A stretch of 64,000 bases of DNA from assembly GCF_000516985.1 (NCBI RefSeq), contig NW_006917092.1:1690619-1754618 (forward strand), given 5' to 3'. The stretch comes from Pestalotiopsis fici W106-1. Taxonomy: Eukaryota > Ascomycota > Sordariomycetes > Amphisphaeriales > Sporocadaceae. Every line of letters starts with the position of its first letter. The stretch's first letter is position 1. This document shows positions 1-10,020 of the stretch, piece by piece. The notes under the pieces are model-generated. The model was not told the DNA's origin. It ran no database searches and worked only from the letters and a program-made list of their open reading frames with translations. The position numbers and the translations under genes were made by a program.

Positions 1-2152
1 CGTGAAGGTATAGAGAAGCCTGTAAATTCAAATGGTGAGAAGGGTATTGTTTCCAACCAGGGGAGCGTCAAGATATTCTTATCCAGAATGATTATTTCTC
101 GTTTTCCGGGTCCTTTAGTGGGCATGGGAAATGCTTTTATACTCCACAAGCTTGATCAAATCGCGATATCATTTTGTACGCCGCTCTCACTGTTCCAAGA
201 CACCGTAATACACACGAAACTTTTTCTGCCAGTCTGTCAATGCAAAATTTGGACATGACTGTAATAATACGAACGAAGCAAGAGTCAAAACATAGTAAAA
301 ATCAGCAGTACGTCAGCCTTTGACAGGCTTGGATGAACACACTTGAATTCACAAGACTGTAGCTGGCATGATGCAAGGCATCGGTATGACCTAATTTCAA
401 GTTTGATAAAGACGAGGTCACAGAGCTTTGTAAGAACTCAAGTACTGCTTAACAGACTCCAATCACAAGAACCTAGATAGTCTTTGTACTGCTCTATTAT
501 CCTCGAACGCCATTTGAAAGAATGCATGGACTACTCCAGACACTGTCATTTGCAGGCAGGTTAAAAAAAGGCTAAACTGTAACTTCCAACCCCAAAATCA
601 CATCACTCGTAAGACTCAGCATCCATCGGTAAATGTGGACTTGTGCTTACTTGCATCTTCAGTACAGGTATTCTACAATGCAGATAATGTGTAAAGCTAG
701 GCCGAACAACGTGACCAGCAGCATTACGATAGATGTTTTGACCGTCTGGTGATTATGCATTGCTTTGGAAATTCGGTCCAACTAGCCTTGCTTTGATTCA
801 CGGCAATTCGAACGCAAACTCGCTATCATTGTATTGTCTCGCTGTACAGAACTTCCTACGATCCTGGGCTGCTTAATACGAGACAATAAATCCTGCGCTG
901 ATAAAGGCTCCGGTTTAGGCTTTGTGATACGAAAGGTAATTCACAGGTTTCAAGCTGCAGTAATCTGAAGTACCTTTAATTTTGTCTTTGAAAAGTGGTG
1001 CCTCCGGCGAATAAGCTCGGTAGGTAGAATGCATGACAGGAATTGCAAAGCATTTAAAATAGGCGTAATTTCTTATTTAAATTTGCATGGGCGAGTGTAA
1101 AGCAATTTCTTGCTAATTAAAATAGCGCTTTTCAATTTAAATTTAACAAAGTACCCCTAAGCCAGCCCAGAGCAGGCAGCTACCGACTAATGCTAGATTG
1201 TAGCTGGGATACTGTCACGGCATCCAATATCACTGTACGATATGGGCAAAGAGCATGCTCGCAATCGTTGGGAAACGATCGCGAACTGGGACCCATATGC
1301 CCACGGGACGGTACCGGTGCCATACAGTATCTGTCATGACAGATACCTTAATTATATTTAACAGCGAACTCCAGCCTTAGGTTCTCTCAATCACAAATAT
1401 AAATTAAATAAATATATACCTTCTTATTAGTGACATGTTAGTCTCTTCAAGTCGTTGCAATTATCCATTAATGATAATTGTGACAGCCTTTGAAAGTTGT
1501 TGAGTCATGTTGCGGGCATGCATCGGCTTTTTTCAACGTGACATTAATCCATTCCAGTATTGAACGCACCATCACATACGACCATACGCACTAAGTTAGA
1601 ATACTCGGCATCCCGTCCGCTCTGCCCTAAATAAAGTGGTGACGGCGGATATAGCTGCGTGTTTGCACATATTGAGCAAAAGGCATTGATTTATCGTCGA
1701 ACATAGCGTTAACGGTCCGATAGTGGAACAAGAACGTCTTCGAATTAGTCCTCCTCCTAGGTGACACAGCGTTTCATTTATTACGACTTGGCAAGTTGAA
1801 GAGTGGAGTCAAATAGGGATTTCTAGACTGAAAAGAGTGTGGTGCTATTTAATGCTGGGCACAAACTAGGACCAGTCATGACAGCCAAAAAAATGAAAGC
1901 CCAGAAATCATTATATGCGCAAGACTTCCACTGCGTCTTCGTCGTATGTGTTTTTTTTTTCCCCCTTTCTTCTTTCCCTACTTGTTTCCGCGCCAGCAGC
2001 CGCATAGTGAGAGTGTGAGTTTGACATAAGCATAAGGAAATAAAATTTGATCGAATGTCCACAAAGAGATGAAAGAAGAAAAAGATCCGACTCGAAGATT
2101 TTTGCGTTGGCAATTGATTCCTTCTTCGGCTCCAAAGCTCGTAAGCATATCA
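1..2152. other. Gene-poor AT-rich intergenic stretch
   Basis: I see no convincing gene here. The few open frames near 1820-2150 are short and lie in or antisense to the tail of the next gene. Two small items stand out. A perfect 18-bp palindrome lies at 1328-1345, inside a looser inverted repeat spanning about 1207-1345. At about 1613-1645 a short stretch resembles 9058-9092, in the STAND-protein relic. Poly-A/T tracts and scattered stops suggest old, mutated sequence. Confidence 0.6.
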
Positions 2153-3756
2153 TCAAGCATCAATCGCCCTGAGATGAAGCTTCGAAAAGTGGTTGCCAAT
2201 GTTGTCATTAGCATCGTCGCTGCCACCATTCAATGCGCTGCCATGATTTCCCGCACCGTGAGGCGTCTGTTCATTGAGATGAACATTGAGTCTGGCGTTG
2301 GACAGAGTTGCTGGATTGACGCCCTCATTTTTGTGCTGGTCATTCTGCATATCGGCCGCGACAGAGGCGTTCCAGTCCGCGACCACGTTCACACTACCCA
2401 GGGCTGAGGCACCGTTACTAGCAGGTGGCGTAATGCTCCACGTCCACAGGGTATTTTTCTGTGCGTCACTGGTGGATGACACCTCGAGCTTGTAGCCTTT
2501 GTTGACGAGGGCCGTGGAGATGGCGGTCGCGCCTGCAGCGGCGACGGAAAAGGCTACGGCGGCTGGCCACTTGACTCTACCGATCCAGTGTAGAGGGCTG
2601 TCGGGTATCAAATCAGAATTTGAGGTTGTGTCATCGTCAAAGCTACTCAGAATGGTTCTGAGCGTCTCTCTGTATGAGTGAATGATAATTCGTTTGATTA
2701 GCTGGCGATGGTCTACAAGAGCTCTGAACACACTGGGGTTTCTGTTTGGGGATCTTGTGGATCATTACCATAAAGACTTACATGACTTGATTCAGCTGGA
2801 ACTTTTTGTCATTGCCGGCCAGCTGCTTAAGAAAGCTGGGCAGTGACTTGTTCTTGGCGGCATCCAAGGCCAGAACCGTCTGTGACTGGGTCAAGTATCT
2901 GGTGGTGAACGCGCCGGTATTATCGTGTGTGATAACTGCCGTGTTCTTGCCTATGCCGAGCCCGGTACTAAAGTCCACCACTCCCGCGTCCATGGTAGCC
3001 GTCGCAAAGTTCACAATCTGCCCAGCCCTGTAGGAAGAGGTTGCCACAAAGAACTTCATAATGGGCTGAACGGTAATCCGTGAGTTGTTGTCGGCGAGTA
3101 TCTACAGGATAGCATTCGTTAATAATCATGATTATATGCAGTCTGCCTCCAAAATCCGCATACACAGAAACTTACACTTGCGACAGGACCGACAGCACCA
3201 AGACCAGGGTTGATCTTTCCTAAACCGACCAAGTATGTGGAGTTGGGGGTGACGAAGCTCATGTCGGTGTCGATTTCAAAAGCTCCCTGGCGGGCCGTGA
3301 GAGTTGGAGCTCCAAGCACCGGCACTCCGGAAGTAACAGTCATGGGAAAGGTGGCTACACGCTTTTAAGTCTCCTGAGTGAAGTATAGAAACATCATCGA
3401 GTTGTAAGCCACTTACATCCAGGATTACCATGAATTCCAATCTGTGCAACTTGCGAGCTTCCAGTCTGAACCGTAACACCAGGGGTCGGCGTGGCTGGTG
3501 TGGTGCCAGCCCCTATCTATGTTAGCTCCTGACCGTGTAATTTCGGATAAGCATTAATATTCTTACAAGCATAAAAGTCTTCTGTAGTGCTCAAAGTGGT
3601 GTTTCCCCCATTAGGAATAAAGCTGCTCGCCCAGATGTTGGTATAAACGTCAGGGGACCCGGTGTCAGTCGTAACTGCGGGGGGGCTGTTGAAGATTGCG
3701 TAGTCACCATTCTGACCATGGGCATTTTGGATCATGATGGTGTAGGTAGTCGACAT
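2153..3756 (-). CDS. Uncharacterised 454-aa protein with beta-rich N-terminus and C-terminal membrane segment
   Basis: I do not recognise a named family. Five exons join in frame: 3756-3567, 3512-3417, 3354-3176, 3101-2782 and 2732-2153, each intron having GT...AG ends. The product is 454 residues. There is no signal peptide; the start MSTTYTIMIQN opens a Ser/Thr/Gly/Asn-rich region of about 260 residues that looks like beta-sandwich sequence (alternating polar and aliphatic residues, PTPG and GLG motifs). One hydrophobic Ala/Val-rich segment at about residues 317-338 could cross a membrane and is followed by a polar tail. The start is the first ATG of the exon that keeps the frame; an upstream in-frame ATG at 3918 would add 54 low-quality residues. 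The surrounding DNA is repeat-rich and the gene has no functional neighbours. The exon structure is well supported, the function unknown. Confidence 0.65.
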
Positions 3757-5006
3757 TTTGAAGGCTTTTAGCTTGCTTTGCTTGGTCTGAAGTGATGATG
3801 GTTGTTCGAGTTCAGAAGTGATGGGAGAAGAGCGACCTTCCCATGATTTATATAGAAATTTGAGGCCAGCTGGTTCTGTCGAAACCCTGCCATAACATAT
3901 GTCCTTTCTGCAGAACAAGAGGATCCAACATGATACTACCCTCTCATTGATTGAAAATGAAACCCTGAAAGTAAATTGGATTCAGCTGAAAGTTTGCCGC
4001 ATTATCGAGAGTGACTTCAGCTCTCTCCTGTGTCGGAGAATGATCCTAAACAAGCATGTGCTTATTTATTAAAGTCATTCGCCTCTTCTAGCCTCTTGTA
4101 AGTTGTTGCGAGGCTCCTGTATCACTGTTAATTTCGGAACGACCTCAGGACTACACAAAAAGGACTACAAAACGGCTATTTGCGAATCGCGCTTAAAATT
4201 ATGATCATTAATGACATGCTGCTACCTTACTCCAAAGCATTTTAGTGGCCATTCTAACACTAAGTAAAGCATAACAACAGCGTTACGCATTTTCTACTAA
4301 AGATGAGAATTAGATTAGATCCCATAATCCTTTCTTAATAACTGGTGAAGATTTAGAATGGCCCGTGTAAAGTTTCCATATATTAAACGGTACTGTAGTG
4401 TCGTTGACTAAGACAATCCTACCAAGATTTGGCTTGTGAAGCAAATACGAGACTACATATAATCATATCATAATTTAACTATATCGGGCGATGTACCGCA
4501 ATAGAACCAGTGCAGATCTTTTACCATTAACGTAACGGGATCAAGTCGCCAAAAAGTGTGTCACTATATTCCGGACTAAACATGCATTTAGCTAATTCGA
4601 TATCCAGCTCCGATATCAGCTGAGAATTTGCAGGCCCCAAGCCCTCGAGCACTTATCTGGGTTATCCACGAGATTTCTTTGGAGCAATACGATGTAGAGT
4701 GGTCCGCACTCTACAACCGGTGTGAGAAATGCATTGGAATTCGAATAGTTGGAGTCATTAGTGACAACATTGCCCAAGCTCGCATTCTATAGGAAACTTG
4801 GTTACATCACTCAGGCAGGATCGATGTCAACGGAAATCTGACATTAGCTGCGCTTGGATATGGCTGGCTGATCACTGTTAATCCACCCTGATTTTGTTCG
4901 TGCCGCACAGCACCTGCGTCACTGGAAGTTCCGCTTATTTCATGCTATAACAAGCAGGGGCCTAAGTTTAATATGCCGAGCCGAAGTTTCCAATTCGTTT
5001 TTTGTG
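3757..5006. other. AT-rich intergenic stretch without a visible gene
   Basis: This is the 5' flank of the minus-strand gene ending at 3756, then AT-rich sequence with no open frame worth calling. I see no tRNA-like or coding signal. Confidence 0.55.
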
Positions 5007-5200
5007 GCTAGCTGAACGCGCATATATCGCTTTAGTAATCTTATGATGACTCGCATTAGTGCTGAGAGGTCATTGTTATTATAACGCGTTTTTTAGTATT
5101 TTCATAAGATTATTAAAACGGGTTATAATAACGATGATCTCTCAGCACTAATGCGAGCTACCATAAGATTATCAAAGCGATATATGCGCGTTCAGCTAGC
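5007..5200. repeat. Foldback inverted repeat (MITE-like)
   Basis: The two halves are near-complementary for about 90 bases each. Both outer ends read GCTAGCTGAACGCGCATATA going inward, and the arms meet at a short AT-rich centre near 5100. Mismatches are few and scattered. No open frame lies inside, and I could not define a target-site duplication. It resembles a non-autonomous foldback element, or two copies of a short element inserted head to head. The symmetry is seen directly; the transposon interpretation is inferred. Confidence 0.75.
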
Positions 5201-5777
5201 TATGAAAGACGCATCGGAGCTCGTTAATAGGATATGCAGGACTGTCGAGTACCTATGGCTGTATACGGAAAGCAACAGCAGAATTTGAGAAAAATGCCTT
5301 AGTGTCAGCCAGTACTGTCAGCGCACCAGATCTGGTTCCGTCCTTCATCTCTTTAGAATCTTGCCATGGATCCCAGTGACATGTGTTTTTTACTGTACCA
5401 CTTCAGTGGGTGATCTATTGGAGGGTATATGAATTCGACGACTTTCGAGCTGTTGCGCCGTAGAATATAATGGCTGCGGGCGGGCTTGTAAATGAAATAC
5501 CGCTGGTCAAGTACCAGATATGATCATTAGTCGCAACGGCTGTGCTTGCGCCTCAAAGTCGATTCTTCTCCTCGGTGCCAAACCCCGCTTTCTCTGCAAA
5601 AAGAGGCTGCATTCAAAACGGCCAAGGCCATGCTTAGAAAGGCTAGCTTCGGCTGCTCCCGCCGCTATCCCATTTTCTTCGTCCTCAATCCGCTCCAATC
5701 CTACGTATTACCATCCACGAGACATCTTTAAATTTTGTGGGTTCTGAAAAATTATACTGGCTCTGGTAGCTCGTAAT
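5201..5777. other. Spacer between two inverted-repeat elements
   Basis: There is a GC-richer island at 5510-5700 with short open frames on both strands (61-75 codons), possibly the stump of an old gene. Nothing recognisable is encoded. The last 8 bases (5770-5777, CTCGTAAT) are one copy of the target-site duplication of the next element. Confidence 0.45.
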
Positions 5778-6285
5778 GGGAACTCCTAAAGTCACTGTTA
5801 TGTTGGCTAAAGTCACTGTATCTAACCCATTCTGGAACTCATGCGTGGAGCACCTAATTTGCGGTACATCTGCACCAAAAGATGGTACATCCAGCACGGC
5901 CTATAGAACCCGCGCCATAGCCATAGCGGGCTATTGGCCAGGGTCACCGTCGCTGCTGGCCATCCATAGCAGAAGCCATCACCATTTCGATCATATTCGT
6001 TAAATTACGGATATAGTCGCAAAAAACGGGCTTTTGCGATTGGCCAGTTCAGATTCCTGAAACATAAAAATCAATTAAAGTCGTTAAATGCCGTCAATTG
6101 CAGTTTTCGGCTATATTGCGTAGTGTAGTGTAATGTGGTGAGTTAATCGTTATTATATGCTAACAATTTCAGATGTACTCTTTTTTTTGCTAAATGTACT
6201 GCAAAATGGGGGTGTGGGGAGAGCTTGTCGAAATGGGTTAGATACAGTGACTTTAGCCAACATAACAGTGACTTTAGGAGTTCCC
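5778..6285. mobile_element. Non-autonomous hAT-type element (MITE), 508 bp
   Basis: The ends are long terminal inverted repeats of about 54 bp (5778-5831 and 6232-6285) starting GGGAACTCCTAAAGTCACTG and essentially identical when one is reversed. They are flanked by an exact 8-bp direct duplication CTCGTAAT (5770-5777 and 6286-6293). An 8-bp duplication with terminal inverted repeats is characteristic of the hAT superfamily. The interior is AT-rich and encodes no transposase; the open frames that cross it are short and unrecognisable, so it must depend on a transposase encoded elsewhere. Intact ends and duplication suggest it is younger than its surroundings. Confidence 0.85.
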
Positions 6286-6630
6286 CTCGTAATGATGTTG
6301 GGTAGGTACTTTTCCCCACTATTTGTGATCAAGTAACACCACCACCACCTAACAGTTCCGTCGGTTAATACTTATGCTTGAGACTTCCAAAGAGTCGGGG
6401 ACTATAAATAATATGCTAGTCACTCAATGTTCAAGAGGTTGCATCTCATCTTTCAATTCTAAATGTCACTATTTTCTACCATACCGGTCCCCGAAACCTA
6501 ATCCCGCATATCCCTTTGAAAAGTTCTGTTAAGCATGTAAGTGTGAGATTGAGAAGAACTAAGGTTGTTTAGATGTCCCGCCGAATACCAAGATAAAGCT
6601 GATGCTTCGAGCTATGATAAACTTGATTTA
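6286..6630. other. Intergenic spacer
   Basis: This is the flank of the hAT-type element (right target duplication at 6286-6293), followed by unremarkable sequence up to the 3' end of the oxidase pseudogene. No gene is seen. Confidence 0.5.
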
Positions 6631-7990
6631 TCAACGTTGTTCTCCGATCTTGAAACCTCCGGGTACTTGATGGATGAAGACTCCATGTGAATCTACTTCA
6701 TTTGCAATCTCGCGCATTCTTCTCCAGGTTGTCATCCCCATAACTAGCAATAGGGTCTTGCCATGGCACGGCGTAGTTGAGGCACACAAAGGAAACATTG
6801 GCTTCTTGCTCCCGTGCGCCTATTTCTATGGCTTCCACGAGTGCAAGGCTGGCATTTTCGACCTGCTCGTCATCTGCTGCATTTTTCCAACTGGCGGTGA
6901 AAAGGCCGATCACTAAAGATTCATTTCTTCCATTAAGGCCATACGGATTTGGGTGCGCATATTTAGCGTAAAGAGCTGGTGGAAGAGGCTCGAGTGTATA
7001 GCCAACTGTTATATTTAGGACGGACCGAAATGCTAACAATGTCTTGTTCAAGCATAAATAAGTCATATTGACGGTGGCTTCAGTAAAAATGAAAGTATTG
7101 GTGGCCCAGAATTGTCTTTCAATTTGTCAGCAAAAGCGTGTTAGGGGTGGGGGAAACAATGTCGCTCAAACCTGACCGTTCACTAGAGACTTGCTGGTTT
7201 CGGAGGTCGATGGCTAGCTGTGTCATGTTGGAGATCTGAAGGCTGCCATAGAGTGATGGAATACTGGTTGAGACCTTTAATTATGGGCGGGCTCTCTTCG
7301 TTTCCGGTATACTCCATGTTGCTGCTAACGACCTATCCCACCGTGGGTGAGCAGCCCCAGTGAGAGTCAGTGAAGCGTATTCATCGTATGTATCCGCGGA
7401 GTTGAACCAGGCAGATTCCCGTGCTGTATCTGCCCACACACGCTCGGAGAAGTACATAGATCCACCCTAGAAAGGACTTTGATCAAATATCTCCATTTCG
7501 ATACTGGTCACGATAGCGACGTTGTTTCCGCCGCCCTTCAAAGCCCAGTACAAATCTGAATCATTCTCAGCGTTGGCATTGACCATGGATGCGTCTGCGA
7601 GCACAATCTTGAAGTTCTTGATCGTGTCTGAAGTTCGACCGTATCGCGGGCCAAATCAGGAAATGCCTCCTCCTAGACTAAGGCCCTTACTCTGACCCCA
7701 GCCGTTCGTCCTCCTGCCACGCTTAGATTTTGCGGGTCCAACCTGGAGTGGACATAGTCCCAGGTGCTACCTACGCCTATAATAGTAGTGTACTTGCCCT
7801 AATGTGATTATTCCCGTAAGCGTCATTATGATAGCAGATATGGCAATTAGAGTTGGCTACAAGGATGGCGGGGGGTGAAGATTCGAAGGTTGACCATTCG
7901 GATTTGTGCCAGCCGGAATATCACACAAGTGAAGGCCTGCAAGCTGGTCAAGAGCCGATTGCCCAGAGAACAACATAATGTTACTAATAA
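6631..7990 (-). pseudogene. Broken FAD-linked (berberine-bridge-type) oxidase
   Basis: Pieces of a secreted FAD-dependent oxidase can be read on the minus strand in the right order but in different frames. In order they are: GKYTTIIGVGSTWDYV, LSVAGGRTAG, GGGIS followed by FGPRYGRTSDT, DLYWALKGGGNNVAIVTS, then IPSLYGSLQISNMTQLAI, YTLEPLPPALYAKY, DPIASYGDDNL and the end motif VPGGFKIGEQR. Breaks include an in-frame TGA at 7656-7658 after GGGIS, a TAG at 7468-7470 after QSPF, a frameshift near 7681, another near 7275 and one near 6720 just before the C-terminal motif. The FAD-attachment N-terminus is missing or unreadable. Both stops can be explained by C-to-T changes (CAG to TAG; TGG to TGA), as expected from repeat-induced point mutation or plain decay. 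Family members oxidise alcohols or sugars and often sit in secondary-metabolite clusters; this copy should be inactive. Confidence 0.8.
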
Positions 7991-8508
7991 TTTCCGAGAG
8001 GTGTGAGTATTCCCTCATAGGTGAGAAAGCTCAAACAGCAGTCCCTATGGAAGAGAATTGAAGAAATTTTTATAATCTTTACGATGGAACAGATTCTTCG
8101 CAATAAGCAGTTAGAGAATTGAAAAGAAGTTGAGAGGGAAACTCTCAATATGCCCGCCAATTAAAGCAATTAATGTGCATCTGTCTGTGTACTCATGGAC
8201 TCTAAGGGAAAGTCCTGTACCGCCGGCCGGGCGATGTGGCAAGGCCAGGTCTGCTTCATTCAGAGGAACTGTGCCATAGGCGTTCGGTCAGGTCTAGTGC
8301 AATCAATTGCCATCAAGCGTGCGGTTGTGATCCCTCAAGAGCATTTCCAAGATATCCAACAAGCAAATCACTAACGTGATTCGTCCGATTATCATGATCA
8401 ATATGATGATTGCATGATGCAAATGAGGTCGCAGGCGCTCATGTTCCATTTGAACGGCTTCCAAATAAACCCCCTCGGCCCCTCATAGTACTCTCAAAGC
8501 TTTTGTAC
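7991..8508. other. Intergenic stretch upstream of the oxidase pseudogene
   Basis: No readable gene. The missing N-terminal part of the oxidase may have decayed here beyond recognition. Confidence 0.45.
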
Positions 8509-8531
8509 TAGGAATAAGTGGAGCGTTTCTC

Positions 8532-8562
<31 letters not shown>

Positions 8563-8645
8563 CTTTGACCATCCAACCTCTGTTGGATGTGAACAACTCA
8601 ACTAATATAACAACTATTATCCATACCTATCATATCTTTTCACAA
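8509..8645 (+). repeat. LTR-like dispersed repeat, copy 1
   Basis: This 137-bp segment matches 18205-18325 in the same orientation, starting TAGGAATAAGTGGAGCG and ending CTATCATATCTTTTCACAA. The copies differ by a microsatellite expansion here and a few base changes. A TG...CA outline (TGTA before the start, TTTTCACA at the end) suggests a solo LTR or its fragment, but I found no target duplication. Confidence 0.6.
8532..8562. repeat. (CA)n(TA)n microsatellite
   Basis: A dinucleotide run of CA repeats passes directly into TA repeats inside the LTR-like repeat. The second copy of that repeat at 18205 has only a short equivalent, so the run expanded after duplication. Confidence 0.9.
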
Positions 8646-8728
8646 GTAACACGTAGAAGATATTTGATCCGAAAGCAATGCAAGGTGCAGCAACGTGAAG
8701 CTAAAAACCCACATCTCCATGCCGTGTC

Positions 8729-9199
8729 GTGCACGTTATTGAGCCGCAGCTTTGCAGCTTATACAGGCTGATCAACGCCTTACAGGGAGGATTGGATAGA
8801 ATCGGGGACAATATTCAAAGGCATTTGGCATCCTACGACTCAAGACGAATCCTTAGAAAACTTGACGATCTGGAATTAAATGACCGTCTCCTCGAAGCTC
8901 ATCGTGCAGGTGAGATCCAGGATCTAAGGACACAGTTCGCAGAGCTTTTCGAAACCATTAAGGAAGGCTTTCAGAAAGAAGACACCGGAAAAAACACGAT
9001 CGCAGCAATACTGAAAGCGACGGCACAAGGGTCTCGATACTCTGCTGAACAAATGATTCATCCCGTCCGCTCTGCCTTAGATATACTGGTGACGGTAGAC
9101 ATGTTATTTCATGCTCGATTTAAAGTCGAGTCGGTGACGATTAATGACTTGGAAGATATCTGGTGGATGTTTATGGGTAGGAATGAATTTCAAACGTAA
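8729..9199 (+). pseudogene. Relic of a STAND/NLR-type N-terminal helical domain
   Basis: An open frame of 156 codons begins with GTG, not ATG, and ends at a TAA before any nucleotide-binding domain. The sequence is strongly helical and polar (LRKLDDLELNDRLLEAHRAG, then LRTQFAELFETIKEGF, then GSRYSAEQMI), resembling the N-terminal regions found before NACHT domains in fungal STAND proteins. After the stop the sequence stays open for some codons in another frame but shows no P-loop. I infer a fragment of an NLR-like gene, perhaps related to the intact one starting at 10021. It could instead be an exon of an unrecognised small gene. The family assignment is by eye and weak. Confidence 0.4.
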
Positions 9200-10020
9200 A
9201 AAGCGGAGTTGGAGCGGGAGCAGCCGAAGCTAACATATATACATGTAGATATAGCCTTGGCTGTTCTTGATGCGGCCATTCATTCATTTGGGCCAAATGA
9301 TTTGGCAGAGAAAGCAGGGTTTGACACCGAGACGAATCGAATCGCACCCGCTTTGCGGCGCAGCAGACATATAAGATTCGCTATCCATCGCCACGCATAT
9401 CTTTTACTTGCAATCTCTAGGACGCGCCCGAGCAGAGCTTTCGTGCATGCGACCACCCGCTGTAGTGTTTTCTGGTCGCAACAAAGTAATCAATCATATT
9501 TCAATAACACGAGAGTGATAAGATGCACCAATTTCTGGGATTATCATGGCAGTGTTCCAGAGATGGTGGGCTGGAACCGCATTTGATTCGTCGATATTTC
9601 AGCTCAGCGCGTCTTCACTTTACTGCATGCATGGCTCTATTAGTCTCTCTAGCTGCAGTGTTGCCACTTGGGCATACATCCCGGCGAGGCTCCGGAATGC
9701 CTCGGGCGTCAAGGCATCCTCCGATTGTTTCACCCTTCTAGTCCGCGATCCAGGCGATGGCGACATTGGAGGTCTGCAGTCTCTCTTTGACGCGACCGGA
9801 CAGAATTTGCGTCCGGTTGACACGTCACGATCTTACTTACCATTAGGTCAGCAGCCCAGCCTAGTTCAGGCTTCCTACGATACCCTGTTACCTCCGGTAT
9901 ATTATTTAACTATATCTTTTTGATCTTGCTGTCTTACCATATTCTCCCCTCCTTGGAGTAACTCTTCCGTATTGAGTTTAATCATACAGACATCGACTCG
10001 TTCTCGCATAACCACGCACC
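9200..10020. other. Spacer upstream of the NLR-like gene
   Basis: Short open frames on both strands (for example 9546-9923 plus and 9620-9823 minus) have no recognisable content. The last 100 bases are pyrimidine-rich and lead into the start codon context CACCATGG of the NLR-like gene, so they are probably its promoter and leader. Confidence 0.5.
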
